Origin: Bradyrhizobium manausense
GTDB taxonomy: Bacteria; Pseudomonadota; Alphaproteobacteria; Rhizobiales; Xanthobacteraceae
Assembly (NCBI RefSeq): GCF_001440035.1
Contig: NZ_LJYG01000099.1
Location: 8,848 to 72,847 of the forward strand
Direction of reading: 5' to 3'
DNA length: 64,000 nt
Below are positions 44,738-56,855 of this stretch, piece by piece. A program made the position numbers and the translations under genes. Each line of letters begins with the position of its first letter. Position 1 is the first letter of the stretch. The notes below the pieces were generated by a model. The model searched no databases and had not been told where the DNA came from. It worked only from the letters and a program-made list of their open reading frames with translations.

Positions 44738-45973
44738 ATGGTGGGCCCGCGTGATCTGAAGACTCCCGTCCAGGGGCGCCTGATGTCAGGGGCGACCCGG
44801 CGGAGTGCGCTTGGCCTGCTGCTCGGCACGCCGCTATTGTCCGCCTGCGCCGGTGTGCAGCAAAGCCTCAGCCAGTTCTCCAATCCCTTCTCGAGCTCCT
44901 CGCCGCCGCCGGCCCAGCCGGCCGGTCCGCCGCAGCAGGGGACGACCGCCGGCACCGGCGGCGTGAAGGTCGCCGTCATCCTGCCGCTCTCGGCCGCCGG
45001 CAATGCCGGGCTCGCGGCGCAATCCATGCGCAATGCCGCCGAGATGGCGCTGGCCGAGTTCCAGAACCCGAACATCCAGCTCCTGATCAAGGACGACAAT
45101 GGCAGCCCGCAGGGCGCCCAAGCCGGCGCGCAGCAGGCGGTGGATGAAGGCGCCGAGATCATTCTGGGACCGCTGTTCGCGCAGTCGGTGCCGGCGGTGG
45201 CCCAGGTCGCGCGCACGCGCGGCATTTCGGTGATCGCCTTCTCGACCGATTCCAGCATCGCCGGCCGCGGCGTCTATCTGCTGAGCTTCCTGCCGGAATC
45301 CGACGTCAATCGCATCATCGAATATTCCGCCAGCATCGGAAAACGCTCCGTCGCCGTGCTGGTGCCTGATAACGCCTATGGCAACGTGGTCGAAGCCGCG
45401 GTGAAGGCAGCCGTGCCCAGGCGCGGCGGGCGCATCGTCGCATTCGAGAAATACGGCGCCGATCGTGCCACGCCGGCGCGATCGGTGGCGCAGCAGCTCG
45501 GCAGTGCGGATGCGCTGTTCATTGCCGATGACGGCGATGCCGTGGTTGCGGTCGCCGATGCGATGACCGCTGCCGGCGCGAATTTGCGCAACATCCAGTT
45601 GCTCGGCACCGGCCTGTGGGACAGTCCGCGTGTCTATGCCAGCCCAAACTTGCAAGGCGGACTCTACGCCGCGCCCGATCCGGCCGGCTTTCGCGCCTTC
45701 TCCGGCCGCTATCGCACCAAATACGGCGCCGAGCCGATCCGCACCGCGACGCTCGCCTATGACGCGGTCGCCCTCGTCGCCGCGCTCGCGCGCACGCAAG
45801 GCACCACGCGCTTCTCGTCCGACGTGCTCACCAATCCCTCGGGCTTCGCCGGCATCGACGGCCTGTTCCGCTTCCGTGCCGACGGCACCAACGAGCGCGG
45901 ACTTGCGGTGATGAAGGTGACGACAGGGGGCGGTGTTGCGGTCGCGGGCTCGCCGAAGAGCTTTGGGGCGTAG
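44738..45973 (+). CDS. LpoA/periplasmic-binding-protein type lipoprotein (penicillin-binding protein activator)
   Basis: A 411-residue lipoprotein from ATG 44738. The signal has a twin Arg (TRRSALGLLLGTPLLSAC) and the lipobox LSAC (Cys37), so Tat or Sec export is possible. A Ser/Pro-rich linker is followed by a type 1 periplasmic-binding fold (KVAVILPLSAAGNAGLAAQS, then IILGPLFAQSVPAVAQ). Such proteins are annotated as ABC-transporter substrate-binding or as LpoA-like penicillin-binding-protein activators. No transporter genes lie beside it, which favours the latter. The position beside divergent rsmI matches the lpoA-rsmI pairing in other proteobacteria. Confidence 0.85.
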   Translation: MVGPRDLKTPVQGRLMSGATRRSALGLLLGTPLLSACAGVQQSLSQFSNPFSSSSPPPAQPAGPPQQGTTAGTGGVKVAVILPLSAAGNAGLAAQSMRNAAEMALAEFQNPNIQLLIKDDNGSPQGAQAGAQQAVDEGAEIILGPLFAQSVPAVAQVARTRGISVIAFSTDSSIAGRGVYLLSFLPESDVNRIIEYSASIGKRSVAVLVPDNAYGNVVEAAVKAAVPRRGGRIVAFEKYGADRATPARSVAQQLGSADALFIADDGDAVVAVADAMTAAGANLRNIQLLGTGLWDSPRVYASPNLQGGLYAAPDPAGFRAFSGRYRTKYGAEPIRTATLAYDAVALVAALARTQGTTRFSSDVLTNPSGFAGIDGLFRFRADGTNERGLAVMKVTTGGGVAVAGSPKSFGA

Positions 45974-45986
45974 CTCGCCGCCCTTC

Positions 45987-46071
45987 GTAGCCCGGATGGA
46001 GCGCAGCGCAATCCGGGATCGTGCAGCCGGAAAGACTGTTCCCGGATTACGCTGCGCTCCATCCGGGCTAC
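45987..46071. repeat. GTAGCCCGGATGG-type inverted repeat
   Basis: GTAGCCCGGATGGAGCGCAG and the complementary CTGCGCTCCATCCGGGCTAC enclose inner AATCCGGG and CCCGGATT arms. It lies between the convergent lipoprotein gene and hemW and probably acts as a terminator hairpin. It is a family common in proteobacterial intergenic DNA. Confidence 0.75.
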
Positions 46072-46080
46072 GGCATCACG

Positions 46081-47238
46081 CTACGCCGCGAGATCCGCGA
46101 CCACGGCATCGAGCACCGGAAATCCGCTGCTGGTCACGCGCAAGCGGCCCGTCGCATCGACCGTGATTGCGCCTTCCTCGCGCAGCAGCGAGATGCGCTT
46201 GGGGTCGAGCGGTCGGCCCGAGAGGGCCTTGTAGCGCTCGGGGTCGATACCCTCGGCCAAACGCAATCCCATCAGCAAAAATTCGTCGGCGCGTTCCTCG
46301 CTGTTGAGGAGATCGTCGGTGACGACGCCGTCGCCATTGGTCTCGACCCGCATCAGCCAGGCTTCCGGGCGCTTCTCGGTGGCGGTGGCGTGCCTGATAC
46401 CGTCGATGTCGAGGCGGCCATGGGCGCCGGGACCGATGCCGGCATATTCCTCGCCGCGCCAATACACCAGATTGTGCCGGCACTCGGCGCCGCGCCGTGC
46501 GTGGTTGGAGATCTCGTAGGCGGGCAGCCCCAGCCTGTCGCAGGTCTCCTGCGTCACGTCGTAGAGCGCGCGTGCAACCGCCTCGTCCGGCGTCTTCAAC
46601 TTGCCGGCCTGGTGCAGGCCGAAGAACGGCGTGCCCTCTTCGATGGTGAGCTGATAGAGCGACAGATGCTCGGCCGCTTCATCGATGGCGAGACGCAGCT
46701 CCTCCGCCCACATCGCCGGCGTCTGGTCGGGGCGGGCGTAGATCAGGTCGAACGAGTAGCGATCGAACGAGCGGCGCGCGATGGCGACGGCATCGAGCGC
46801 TTCGCGTGCGCTATGCATGCGGCCGAGCGCTTTCAGCGAGGCGTCGTCAAGCGCCTGCACGCCGAGCGAGACGCGATTGACGCCGGCCGAGCGATAGCCG
46901 GCAAAGCGCGTGGCTTCCACACTGGTCGGGTTTGCTTCCAGCGTGACTTCGACATCGTTGGCGACGCTCCAGTGCTTGCCGATGGCCTCCAGCACGGCGC
47001 CGACGGTGGCCGGCTGCATCAGCGACGGCGTGCCGCCGCCGAGGAAGATCGAGGTGACCTCGCGGCCGGGTGCGCGCGCGGCGGTCGTCGCGATCTCGCG
47101 CGCAAAGGCCGAAGCAAAGCGCGCCTCGTCGATCGCTGCGTGGCGGACATGGCTGTTGAAGTCGCAATAGGGACACTTCGACAGGCAGAACGGCCAGTGC
47201 ACGTAGACGCCGAACGCAACCTTGTCAGCGCGGCTCAA
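46081..47238 (-). CDS. hemW: HemW, radical-SAM heme chaperone-like protein
   Basis: Radical SAM protein of 385 residues, formerly called oxygen-independent coproporphyrinogen oxidase-like. The iron-sulfur motif is [14 protein letters not shown], with the phenylalanine and N-S pattern of HemW rather than true HemN. The [18 protein letters not shown] segment follows, and the C-terminal HemN-like domain is present. The start is a TTG at 47238 with GGAGA upstream, overlapping the rdgB stop by 14 bases. HemW is thought to bind heme and pass it to target proteins. Confidence 0.93.
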   Translation of the reverse strand: MSRADKVAFGVYVHWPFCLSKCPYCDFNSHVRHAAIDEARFASAFAREIATTAARAPGREVTSIFLGGGTPSLMQPATVGAVLEAIGKHWSVANDVEVTLEANPTSVEATRFAGYRSAGVNRVSLGVQALDDASLKALGRMHSAREALDAVAIARRSFDRYSFDLIYARPDQTPAMWAEELRLAIDEAAEHLSLYQLTIEEGTPFFGLHQAGKLKTPDEAVARALYDVTQETCDRLGLPAYEISNHARRGAECRHNLVYWRGEEYAGIGPGAHGRLDIDGIRHATATEKRPEAWLMRVETNGDGVVTDDLLNSEERADEFLLMGLRLAEGIDPERYKALSGRPLDPKRISLLREEGAITVDATGRLRVTSSGFPVLDAVVADLAA

Positions 47239-47860
47239 GGCAGATCTCCGCCAGTTTCACGAAGGCGCGGGCGCGGTGCGACAGGCCGAGGCCGAGCGGC
47301 GGCAGGCCGTGCTTCTCGATGCTCTCCATCTCGCCGAAAGTGCGGGTATGACCGTCGGGCAGGAACATCGGATCGTAACCGAAGCCGGCAGTGCCGCGCG
47401 GCGGCCACACCAGCGTGCCGTCGACGCGCGCCTCGACCTCTTCGAGATGATGATCGGGCCAGGCGACGCAGAGCGCGGAGACGAAATGAGCCTTGCGCTT
47501 GCCCGGCTTGATGGCACCGCGCTCCTGCAACAGGCGCTCGATCTGCGCCATCGCGGCGGCGAAGTCTTTGTTTGGACCGGCCCAGCGCGCGCTGTAGATG
47601 CCCGGTGCGCCATCGAGCGCGTCGACCACGATGCCGGAATCGTCGGCGAAAGCAGGCAGCCCGGTCGCCTGCGCCGCGGCGGCCGCCTTGATCGCGGCAT
47701 TGCTGCGGAAGTCGTTGCCGGTCTCGTCAGGCTCGGGAAGGCCGAGCTCACCGGCCGACACCACCTCGATGCCGTGAGGCGCGAGCAGCTCCTTCATCTC
47801 GGCGAGCTTGCCGGGATTGTGGGTGGCGATGACGAGCTTTCCGGTGATTCGGCGGTGCAT
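47225..47860 (-). CDS. rdgB: dITP/XTP pyrophosphatase RdgB
   Basis: Removes non-canonical purine triphosphates (dITP, XTP) from the pool. The 211-residue protein has the family start [19 protein letters not shown], the [21 protein letters not shown] core, [20 protein letters not shown] and the end SHRARAF. ATG 47860 is chosen over the longer frame. It lies between rph and hemW in a co-directional series, an order conserved widely. Confidence 0.96.
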   Translation of the reverse strand: MHRRITGKLVIATHNPGKLAEMKELLAPHGIEVVSAGELGLPEPDETGNDFRSNAAIKAAAAAQATGLPAFADDSGIVVDALDGAPGIYSARWAGPNKDFAAAMAQIERLLQERGAIKPGKRKAHFVSALCVAWPDHHLEEVEARVDGTLVWPPRGTAGFGYDPMFLPDGHTRTFGEMESIEKHGLPPLGLGLSHRARAFVKLAEICLEPR

Positions 47861-47871
47861 GGGCCTATTGA

Positions 47872-48585
47872 CTACGCGACAGCCAGTTTCTGCAAGTCCA
47901 CCAGCCGCGCGATGCCCTTTTGAGCGAGAGCGATCAGCCTCAGGAACTCGTCCTGCGTGAACGGCTCGCGTTCCGCGGTGCCCTGCACCTCGATGATGCG
48001 GCCATCGCCGGTCATGACGAAATTGGCGTCGGTCTCGGCCTCCGAATCCTCGGCATAGTCGAGATCGAGCACCGGCGTGCCGTTGTAGATGCCGCAGGAG
48101 ATCGCGGCGACGTTGTCGCGCATCACGTTGGCCTTGACCATGTTGCGCGCCTTCATCCAGTTGATGCAATCGGCGAGCGCGACCCAGGCGCCGGTGATCG
48201 AGGCGGTGCGGGTGCCGCCGTCGGCCTGCAGCACGTCGCAATCGACCGTGATCTGGCGCTCACCGAGCGCTTCGAGATCGACGATGGTGCGAAGCGAGCG
48301 GCCGATCAGGCGCTGGATCTCGACGGTGCGGCCGCTCTGCTTGCCTGCGGAGGCTTCGCGGCGGGTGCGTTCGGAGGTGGCGCGCGGCAGCATGCCGTAT
48401 TCGGCGGTGACCCAGCCGCGCCCCTGGCCCTTCAGCCATGGCGGCAGGCGGTCTTCCAGGGTGGCGGTGACGAGCACATGGGTGTCGCCGAATTTCACCA
48501 GGCAGGAGCCTTCCGCATATTTGACCACGCCGCGCTCCAGCGTCACGGGGCGCAATTCGTCGGGCGCACGGCGGCTTGGCCGCAT
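47872..48585 (-). CDS. rph: ribonuclease PH
   Basis: Phosphorolytic 3'-5' exoribonuclease that trims tRNA 3' ends. The 237-residue protein has [20 protein letters not shown] at the start, [20 protein letters not shown], the [20 protein letters not shown] segment and the phosphate-binding [17 protein letters not shown] 48585 has GGAGG nine bases upstream. It is divergent from hrcA. Confidence 0.97.
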   Translation of the reverse strand: MRPSRRAPDELRPVTLERGVVKYAEGSCLVKFGDTHVLVTATLEDRLPPWLKGQGRGWVTAEYGMLPRATSERTRREASAGKQSGRTVEIQRLIGRSLRTIVDLEALGERQITVDCDVLQADGGTRTASITGAWVALADCINWMKARNMVKANVMRDNVAAISCGIYNGTPVLDLDYAEDSEAETDANFVMTGDGRIIEVQGTAEREPFTQDEFLRLIALAQKGIARLVDLQKLAVA

Positions 48586-48767
48586 GGGAAATCCTCCAGA
48601 ACTCATGGTCTAGAACTTATGGGGTAGGGCTGTTCGCGGTGCTTGTAGGTGGGGTCAGGGTGGGCAGCAAGGCTTTTTCGCCCCCCGATATCCACCCCGC
48701 AAACGCCACGCTTGTCAGAACCGTCCTGGATGGACAAATTATGAGCATCTGAGAGGAGTTACCGTCT

Positions 48768-49856
48768 GTGGCCCATCACGATCCGATCCATCTGATCGCG
48801 CCGCGCGCAGGCCTCGCCCAGCTCAACGAGCGTTCCCGCGACATCTTTCGTCAAATTGTCGAAAGCTATCTCGCGACTGGCGAACCGGTCGGCTCGCGCA
48901 ACATTTCCCGCCTGATCGCGATGCCGCTGTCGCCGGCCTCGGTCCGCAACGTCATGGCCGATCTGGAACAGCTCGGCCTGATCTATGCGCCGCACACCTC
49001 GGCCGGCCGCTTGCCGACGGAACTCGGCCTGCGCTTCTTTGTCGACGCCTTGATGCAGGTCGGCGATCTCAACGAGGCCGAGCGACAGTCGATCCAGAGC
49101 CAGCTGACCTCGGTCGGCCAGGCCCAATCGGTCGAGGCGGCGCTGGACCAGGCGCTGACGCGGCTGTCCGGCCTCACCCGCACCGCAGCGGTCGTTCTGA
49201 CGCCGAAGTCCAATACGCGGCTGAAGCACATCGAATTCGTCCGATTGGAACCCGAGCAGGCGCTGGTGATCCTGGTCGGCGAGGACGGCCAGGTCGAAAA
49301 CCGCGTGCTGACGCTGCCGCCGGGGGTTCCCTCCTCGGCCATCACTGAAGCCGGCAATTTCCTCAACGCGCGGATCCGCGGCCGCACGCTCGCCGAGGCG
49401 CGGCTGGAGCTGGAAACCGCGCTCGCGGAAGCTCGCGCCGAGCTCGATCAGCTGACCCAGAAGGTGATCTCGGCCGGGATCGCGAGCTGGTCGGGCGGCG
49501 AGAACGAGGACCGTCAGCTCATCGTCCGCGGCCATGCCAATCTATTGGAAGATCTGCATGCGCTGGAGGATCTCGAGCGTGTCAGGCTGCTGTTCGACGA
49601 TCTCGAGACCAAGCGCGGCGTGATCGACCTGCTCGGGCGCGCCGAAACCGCTGAAGGTGTCAGGATCTTCATCGGCAGCGAGAACAAGCTGTTTTCGTTA
49701 TCGGGCTCTTCCACCATCATCTCGCCCTACCGGGATGCCGCCGGCCGCATCGTCGGCGTTTTGGGCGTGATCGGGCCGACGCGGCTGAATTATGCCCGCG
49801 TGATCCCGACCGTGGATTACGCCGCCCGTATCGTCAGTCGCCTGGTGGGAGGCTGA
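48768..49856 (+). CDS. hrcA: heat-inducible transcription repressor HrcA
   Basis: Repressor that binds the CIRCE operator of groESL-type operons and is itself kept active by GroE. The 362-residue protein begins at GTG (48768, AGAGGAG upstream). The N-terminal winged helix carries [20 protein letters not shown] and [17 protein letters not shown]; the GAF-like and dimerisation parts follow, ending in [19 protein letters not shown]. No CIRCE element (TTAGCACTC with its inverted partner) is visible upstream, so hrcA itself may not be autoregulated. grpE follows. Confidence 0.96.
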   Translation: MAHHDPIHLIAPRAGLAQLNERSRDIFRQIVESYLATGEPVGSRNISRLIAMPLSPASVRNVMADLEQLGLIYAPHTSAGRLPTELGLRFFVDALMQVGDLNEAERQSIQSQLTSVGQAQSVEAALDQALTRLSGLTRTAAVVLTPKSNTRLKHIEFVRLEPEQALVILVGEDGQVENRVLTLPPGVPSSAITEAGNFLNARIRGRTLAEARLELETALAEARAELDQLTQKVISAGIASWSGGENEDRQLIVRGHANLLEDLHALEDLERVRLLFDDLETKRGVIDLLGRAETAEGVRIFIGSENKLFSLSGSSTIISPYRDAAGRIVGVLGVIGPTRLNYARVIPTVDYAARIVSRLVGG

Positions 49857-49954
49857 CCGGCATTTGAGCCGATCACGGGCGCTTGATTTTCAGCGCCCGA
49901 AGCACGATATCCGGGCCAGAAAACCTCCCCTTGAGCGAGTTCGAGAAGCAGCCG

Positions 49955-50560
49955 ATGACCGATCCAACCCGGCAACCCGAAGACACGACTGCCGCGACCG
50001 GCGAGCCCGTGGTGTCAAAGCCCTACATCATGCCCGACGATCCCGAGCCGGGTTCGGTGGAGACGTTGCAGAAGGAAGCCGCCGAGGCCCGTGACCGCAT
50101 GCTGCGGACGCTGGCCGAGATGGAAAACCTGCGCAAGCGCACCACCAAGGAGGTCGCCGATGCCCGACTCTACGGCATCACCGGCTTTGCCCGCGATGTG
50201 CTCGAGATCGCCGACAATCTCCAGCGCGCGCTCGACGCCGTTCCGGCCGAGGCGCGCGCCGCCGCCGATCCCGGTCTGACCGCGCTGATCGAGGGCGTCG
50301 AGCTCACCGAGCGTTCGCTGCTCAACGCACTGGAAAAGCATGGTGTGAAGAAGCTCGATCCCCAGGGTCAGAAGTTCGACCCCAACTTCCATCAGGCGAT
50401 GTACGAAGTGCCCGATGCGTCGGTGCCCACGGGCACCGTCGTGCAGGTCATGCAGGCCGGCTACACCATCGGCGAGCGCGTGCTGCGGCCGGCGCTGGTC
50501 GGCGTCGCCAAGGGCGGCGCAAAGGCCGCGCCTGCTGCGAACAGCAACGAGGCGAACTGA
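49955..50560 (+). CDS. grpE: GrpE nucleotide exchange factor
   Basis: Dimeric exchange factor for DnaK. The 201-residue protein (ATG 49955, GAGAAG upstream) has an acidic, disordered N-terminus and a long coiled coil from about residue 35 ([33 protein letters not shown]). The beta domain follows, with [14 protein letters not shown] and [20 protein letters not shown]. It lies 98 bases after hrcA on the same strand; dnaK and dnaJ follow 2.3 kb further. Confidence 0.97.
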   Translation: MTDPTRQPEDTTAATGEPVVSKPYIMPDDPEPGSVETLQKEAAEARDRMLRTLAEMENLRKRTTKEVADARLYGITGFARDVLEIADNLQRALDAVPAEARAAADPGLTALIEGVELTERSLLNALEKHGVKKLDPQGQKFDPNFHQAMYEVPDASVPTGTVVQVMQAGYTIGERVLRPALVGVAKGGAKAAPAANSNEAN

Positions 50561-50568
50561 GCGATGAA

Positions 50569-50608
50569 GTCATTCCGGGTTCGGCTCTGCGAGCCGCCCC
50601 GGAATGAC
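50569..50608. terminator. inverted repeat between grpE and nicotinamidase genes
   Basis: GTCATTCCGGG and CCCCGGAATGAC form the stem, with GGCTC/GAGCC extending it inside. It lies between convergent genes, so it may terminate both. It shares the ATTCCGG arms of the repeat at 58597-58676. Confidence 0.6.
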
Positions 50609-50620
50609 GATCGTCCCGTC

Positions 50621-51343
50621 TTACGCGCTCAACGCAATATCGCTCGACTGAATCCGCTTCACGCCGGCCTTGGCCATGTCGGCCCAGGCCTTGGCCAGCG
50701 AGCCCTGCGTGTCGATGCCGCGGCAGGCGTCCTCCACGACATAGACCTCAAAACCCGCCTTGCGCGCATCGAGCGCGGTCCAGGCGACACAGAAATCCGT
50801 GGCGAGACCCGCGACGAAGACGCGCTTGATCTTGCGCGACTTCAGATAGGCGGCAAGGCCGGTCGTTGTCTTGCCGTCGGCTTCGAGGAACGCCGAATAG
50901 CTGTCGACGTCCTTGTGAAAGCCCTTGCGGATGATGAGCTCGGCCTGCCGGATCGAGAGATCCTTCGACAGCGAGGCGCCCTCGGTGCCCTGCACGCAAT
51001 GGTCGGGCCACAGCACCTGCCTGCCATAGGGCAGGTCGATGGTCTCGAACGGCTTCTTGCCGGAATGCACCGACGCGAACGAGATGTGGCCGGGCGTGTG
51101 CCAGTCCTGCGTCATCACCACGTTCGAAAATGCCTTCGCCATTTTATTGATGACGGGCACGACCTGCTCGCCTTCCTTCACCGCAAGGCTACCGCCCGGC
51201 AGGAAGCAGTTTTGCACGTCGATCACGAGCAGCGCGGAGCTGTCGTCCGGCTTGATCGCAGCTGCTGCAAACAGTGCCGATGGAGCAAGGGCCACAAGCG
51301 CCGTCGTTCCCATCGCGGCCAAGATCTGTCGTCGATTAAGCAC
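50621..51343 (-). CDS. pncA: nicotinamidase/isochorismatase-family hydrolase with a Tat-like signal
   Basis: A 240-residue amidohydrolase of the PncA type, which converts nicotinamide to nicotinate. Catalytic and metal residues are in place: Asp42 in LLVIDVQNCF, metal ligands in DWHTPGH (Asp80, His82, His86), Lys140 in IIRKGFHKD and the nucleophile Cys185 in GLATDFCVAW. Unusually, it begins MLNRRQILAAMGTTALVALA, a twin-arginine signal with AFAA-like cleavage, so the enzyme should be exported to the periplasm. Most PncA enzymes are cytoplasmic. Between convergent grpE and the gene below it stands alone. Confidence 0.88.
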   Translation of the reverse strand: MLNRRQILAAMGTTALVALAPSALFAAAAIKPDDSSALLVIDVQNCFLPGGSLAVKEGEQVVPVINKMAKAFSNVVMTQDWHTPGHISFASVHSGKKPFETIDLPYGRQVLWPDHCVQGTEGASLSKDLSIRQAELIIRKGFHKDVDSYSAFLEADGKTTTGLAAYLKSRKIKRVFVAGLATDFCVAWTALDARKAGFEVYVVEDACRGIDTQGSLAKAWADMAKAGVKRIQSSDIALSA

Positions 51344-51474
51344 CGTCCGCCTCCCCTCCAGGATGATCCAAAACCTGATCCAATGCAGGCAAGCCTAGTT
51401 CCGTTCGTGTACGAACGAAAGCCCGAAAATGCGGCCGGGTTTGGTGAGTGGTTGGGCTGTCAGCCCCCCGTTTT

Positions 51475-52413
51475 CTACCCCTTCGGCTGGATGCCGTCGC
51501 GCACGGCGCGGAAGCGGGTGAAGGCGTCGGACCACTGGTCGCGCGGGGCGCTGGCGATGATGCGCAGCGAGGTGCCGCCGCCGAAGCGGATCCACTGCAC
51601 CACCGTCACCGGGATCTTGTCCCTGCCGCTGACGCCGTCGATCCGGGTCTCGAAGCCCGGCTGGCCGTTGATGCGGATCGGCTCCGACATCGTGACTTTG
51701 GTTTCGCGCAAGCCGGCGATTTGAAGCGCCGCCTCCTGGGCGAAGCGGGCGCGGTCGTCGGCGGCCTGCGGGGTGGCGCCGATCAGGCCGAGGATCATGA
51801 ACGGCTTGGATTCATAGCCCGAGCTCTCATTGCCATCGGCCAGGATGATGCTCGAGCCCGGCACCAGCGTGCGGATATCCTTGAAGCCGGCGAGATCGGT
51901 GATCTTGAACGGCAACAGCCCGATCTGCTCGTCAGCCGACACCTCCTTGCGGATGGCGGCAGTCGCGAACATCTGCCGCACCGCCTCGTCGGTGTAGATC
52001 TTCGAAGCGTTCTCGGGGATTTGCACCGCGACATAGCCGGAGAAGCCGGTGCCCGGCACGATCATCGAATAGCGCTTCACCAGCGTGTCGCCAGCCTTGG
52101 CACTTTCGGTGGTAAAATACGCAAGGCCCGCCGATGTCTCGATCTTGTCCGGCTTGACGCCGTTGGCGCCGGCCGGATTGGCGTTGAAGGCGCTGACGAC
52201 TTCGTTATAGGCCGCCGGCGGCAGCTCGGTGATCAGCACCTTGACGCTGCCATCCTCGCTCTCGAAGCCCGGAAAGGTCTTGGCCTTGCTGAGGCCGACC
52301 AGAGGCACCATGCCGAGACGCAAGCCGGGCGGATAGACGGCATCGGCGGCGAGCGCCGGAAATGCCGTGGCGACGAGGAGGGCCAGCGCAGCGAAGGAGC
52401 GGGTGAGCTTCAT
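51475..52413 (-). CDS. exported protein of unknown function
   Basis: A 312-residue protein from ATG 52413, beginning MKLTRSFAALALLVATAFPA with a clear Sec signal peptide (cleavage near ALA-AD). The mature protein has VYPPGLRLGMVPLVGLSKAK and a repeating pattern of short beta segments, in two similar halves (about 30-160 and 165-310). I do not recognise the family; relatives seem to be annotated only as hypothetical in Bradyrhizobium. It is divergent from dnaK across a 410-base gap. Confidence 0.65.
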   Translation of the reverse strand: MKLTRSFAALALLVATAFPALAADAVYPPGLRLGMVPLVGLSKAKTFPGFESEDGSVKVLITELPPAAYNEVVSAFNANPAGANGVKPDKIETSAGLAYFTTESAKAGDTLVKRYSMIVPGTGFSGYVAVQIPENASKIYTDEAVRQMFATAAIRKEVSADEQIGLLPFKITDLAGFKDIRTLVPGSSIILADGNESSGYESKPFMILGLIGATPQAADDRARFAQEAALQIAGLRETKVTMSEPIRINGQPGFETRIDGVSGRDKIPVTVVQWIRFGGGTSLRIIASAPRDQWSDAFTRFRAVRDGIQPKG

Positions 52414-52824
52414 GGGCACTCTGTTTGGTTCACATTGAGGCCGTACCATGGTCGGCCTTTGATGATCAGCCTTGGGGCCGCCTTGTCGCGCGAAGCAGCC
52501 CCATGGCGAAGCTGTCCGGCCGGCCGCCTTTTAGCGGGTTTGGCGCCCCGGTAACAGGGCCGGGCCGCTGATGGCGACGGGCGGCCGGTCGATCTCCGAA
52601 CCCGTTAATATTTCCTCACCCGCAAAGGCTCGAGGGGCGGATACGATCTTCCAAAACCCAATGTTTTCACGGCCCAAAGTTGCGTTCGGTCCTTGCGGGC
52701 CCCTCCCCCCCTCCTATATGAGCCTCAACCATCGCAATATCGCGAATGTTTGATCTTAGGGGGTTTCGGTTCGGGTGCCTTCTGGGCCCAGCCAACCTGC
52801 CGCAAAAAGAAGGATATCAGGACC
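52414..52824. other. intergenic region before dnaK
   Basis: The 411-base gap holds the promoter of the exported protein on the left and the dnaK promoter on the right. No gene is supported. A heat-shock-type promoter is marked separately at 52692-52722. Confidence 0.5.
52692..52722 (+). promoter_or_regulatory. candidate RpoH (sigma-32) promoter of dnaK
   Basis: CTTGCGG (52692-52698) and CCTATATGAG (52713-52722) with 17 bases between CTTG and the -10 match the alphaproteobacterial heat-shock pattern CTTG-N17-CYTATNTNNG. The site lies about 100 bases before the dnaK start. The match is by eye and no start site is proven. Confidence 0.6.
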
Positions 52825-54726
<1,902 letters not shown>

Positions 54727-54776
54727 GCCCCGCGAGGGTCATGATGCGGACGGCTTGGACCCCACACGCTGAAGCG

Positions 54777-54805
54777 GCCTCCCCCCTCAGGGGGGAGGCT
54801 TTCGT
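54777..54805 (+). terminator. strong hairpin after dnaK
   Basis: GCCTCCCCCC and GGGGGGAGGC form a perfect ten-base stem with a TCA loop, followed by TTT, 50 bases past the dnaK stop. It can reduce or end transcription before dnaJ, or protect the dnaK message. The short T run makes it less than ideal as an intrinsic terminator. Confidence 0.7.
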
Positions 54806-54969
54806 GTCGGGGCGGGCGGGTAGGCCCGTTACGATCAATCAATTCCCAGCCGTTATGCTCAACGCTGCCATGCAGCCCTCTGCAGTGATGCAGAAGGCTG
54901 CCTATATCGTCGCGTGGCGACGTTGTTTCGCACCGACTTGAATCGCGATCGGATAGACCTGAGTCAGAC

Positions 54970-56106
54970 ATGTCCACGTCCACCAAGCGCTGCTACTACG
55001 AAACCCTCGAAGTCGATCGCACGGCCGACGAGAGCAAGCTGAAATCGTCGTTCCGCAAGCTGGCGATGAAATTCCATCCCGACCGCAATCCCGGGGATGA
55101 GACCAGCGAAGTCAAGTTCAAGGAAATCAACGAGGCCTACGAGGTCCTGAAGGACAAGGACAAGCGCGCCGCCTATGACCGCTTCGGCCATGCCGCGTTC
55201 GAGCAGGGTGGCCCTGGTGGCGGCGGTGCCGGATTCGGCGCGGGCTTTGCCTCCTCCTTCTCCGACATTTTCGAAGATCTGTTCGGCATGGCCGGGCAGC
55301 GCGGCCGCGGCGGCCGCGAGCGTGGCGCCGACCTGCGCTACAACATGGAAATCACCCTCGAGGAAGCCTTCGGCGGCAAGACCGCGCAGATCGAGATTCC
55401 GGTCTCGGTCACCTGCGAGGCCTGCTCGGGTATCGGCGCCAAGGCCGGCACCAAGCCGAAGACCTGCTCGACCTGTGGCGGGCAGGGGCGCGTGCGGCAG
55501 TCGCAGGGCTTCTTTACCCTCGAGCGCACCTGCCCCGGCTGTCAGGGCCGCGGCCAGATGATCGAGGACGCCTGTCCGTCCTGCTCGGGCCAGGGGCGCG
55601 TCACCCGCGAGCGAACGCTGTCGGTCAACATTCCCCAGGGCGTCGAGGACGGCACCAGGATCAGGCTCGCCGGCGAAGGCGAGGCCGGGGTGCGCGGCGG
55701 TCCGCCCGGCGACCTCTACATCTTCCTGTCGCTGGCCCAGCACCAGTTCTTCCAGCGCGACGGCGCCGACCTGCATTGCCGCGTGCCGATCTCGATGGTC
55801 ACGGCCGCGCTCGGCGGCGAATTCGAGGTGCCCACCATCGAGAAGGGCAAGGCCAAGGTGAAGGTGCCCGCCGGAACCCAGTCCGGCCGTCGATTCCGCA
55901 TCGCATCAAAAGGCATGCCGGTGCTGCGCTCGCGCCAGATGGGCGACATGTACGTCCAGGTCATGGTCGAGACCCCGCAGAACCTCACCAAGAAGCAGCA
56001 GGAATTGCTGGCCGAGTTCGAAAAGCTCTCCTCCGGCAACACCCAGCCGGAATCCGAGGGCTTCTTCGCCAAGGTCAAGGATTTCTTCGGTAATCGGGCG
56101 AACTGA
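54970..56106 (+). CDS. dnaJ: chaperone protein DnaJ (Hsp40)
   Basis: Co-chaperone that stimulates DnaK ATPase, 378 residues. The J domain (about 5-75) has the HPD motif in [12 protein letters not shown] Gly/Phe region follows. The zinc-binding domain has all four CxxCxGxG repeats ([32 protein letters not shown]). The C-terminal peptide-binding domains are complete. It follows dnaK by 243 bases, and pmtA follows. Confidence 0.98.
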   Translation: MSTSTKRCYYETLEVDRTADESKLKSSFRKLAMKFHPDRNPGDETSEVKFKEINEAYEVLKDKDKRAAYDRFGHAAFEQGGPGGGGAGFGAGFASSFSDIFEDLFGMAGQRGRGGRERGADLRYNMEITLEEAFGGKTAQIEIPVSVTCEACSGIGAKAGTKPKTCSTCGGQGRVRQSQGFFTLERTCPGCQGRGQMIEDACPSCSGQGRVTRERTLSVNIPQGVEDGTRIRLAGEGEAGVRGGPPGDLYIFLSLAQHQFFQRDGADLHCRVPISMVTAALGGEFEVPTIEKGKAKVKVPAGTQSGRRFRIASKGMPVLRSRQMGDMYVQVMVETPQNLTKKQQELLAEFEKLSSGNTQPESEGFFAKVKDFFGNRAN

Positions 56107-56198
56107 GCCGGCTTGACCGTATCGACTTCGGCCTATACGTCTTTATGACCATTTTCTGACAGCCGCGGTCACGCGGTCTCGTCCCGTCCGGTCCAGAC

Positions 56199-56798
56199 AT
56201 GCCATTGCCGTCGTCCGCGCGTGCGTTGAAGAAGCCCCGTCTCGATGACGAGGTGCGCTTCCTCAGATCGTGGATTGAAAAGCCCCTCCACATGGGCGCG
56301 GTGATGCCCTCGGGCAAGCTGCTCGCGCGGACCATGGCGCATTATGTCGACGTCGATTCGGATGCTCCGGTGGTCGAGCTCGGGCCCGGCACGGGCGCTA
56401 TCACCTCGGCCCTGGTCGAGCGCGGCGTCGATCAGAAGCGTCTCGTTCTCGTCGAATACAATCCCGGCTTCTGCGCGCTGCTGCGTGACCGTTATCCGCA
56501 GGCCAAGGTGGTGCAGGGCGATGCCTATCGCCTGCGTGACACGCTCTGGAACGTGTTGAGCGCGCCCGCCAGCGCCGTCGTCTCCGGCCTGCCGCTGGTG
56601 ACGAAGCCGATGCTGACGCGCCTTCGGCTGATTCGCGATGCCTTCGCGGCGCTTGCGCCCGGCGCGCCCTTCGTCCAGTTCACCTATGCGGTGGTGCCGC
56701 CGATCCCGAAATCGCTGCCCGGCGTGTCCACAGAGGCCTCGGAACGGATCTGGATGAACCTTCCGCCGGCCCGCGTCTGGGTGTATCGCAAGGACTAA
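56199..56798 (+). CDS. pmtA: phosphatidylethanolamine N-methyltransferase PmtA
   Basis: SAM-dependent methyltransferase that makes phosphatidylcholine, an abundant membrane lipid in rhizobia. The 199-residue protein has the SAM motif VVELGPGTGAITSALVERG near residue 60, the acidic end of strand 2 (LVEYNPGFCALL) and the later FAALAPGAPFVQFTYAV. The layout matches rhizobial PmtA of the dnaJ-adjacent type. The alternative reading is rRNA adenine dimethylase-like, but the length and the end favour PmtA. Confidence 0.85.
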   Translation: MPLPSSARALKKPRLDDEVRFLRSWIEKPLHMGAVMPSGKLLARTMAHYVDVDSDAPVVELGPGTGAITSALVERGVDQKRLVLVEYNPGFCALLRDRYPQAKVVQGDAYRLRDTLWNVLSAPASAVVSGLPLVTKPMLTRLRLIRDAFAALAPGAPFVQFTYAVVPPIPKSLPGVSTEASERIWMNLPPARVWVYRKD

Positions 56799-56855
56799 TT
56801 CCGCCGGCGTCTTCCTTCGCGCGGCGGGCTTGTTTCGCCGAACGTATGGAAGAGG

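Noticed and set aside
48607..48767. CIRCE element upstream of hrcA
   Set aside because: No TTAGCACTC with its inverted partner is present. A weak TTGTCA-N17-CAAATT promoter-like pair at 48712-48740 is too poor to annotate.
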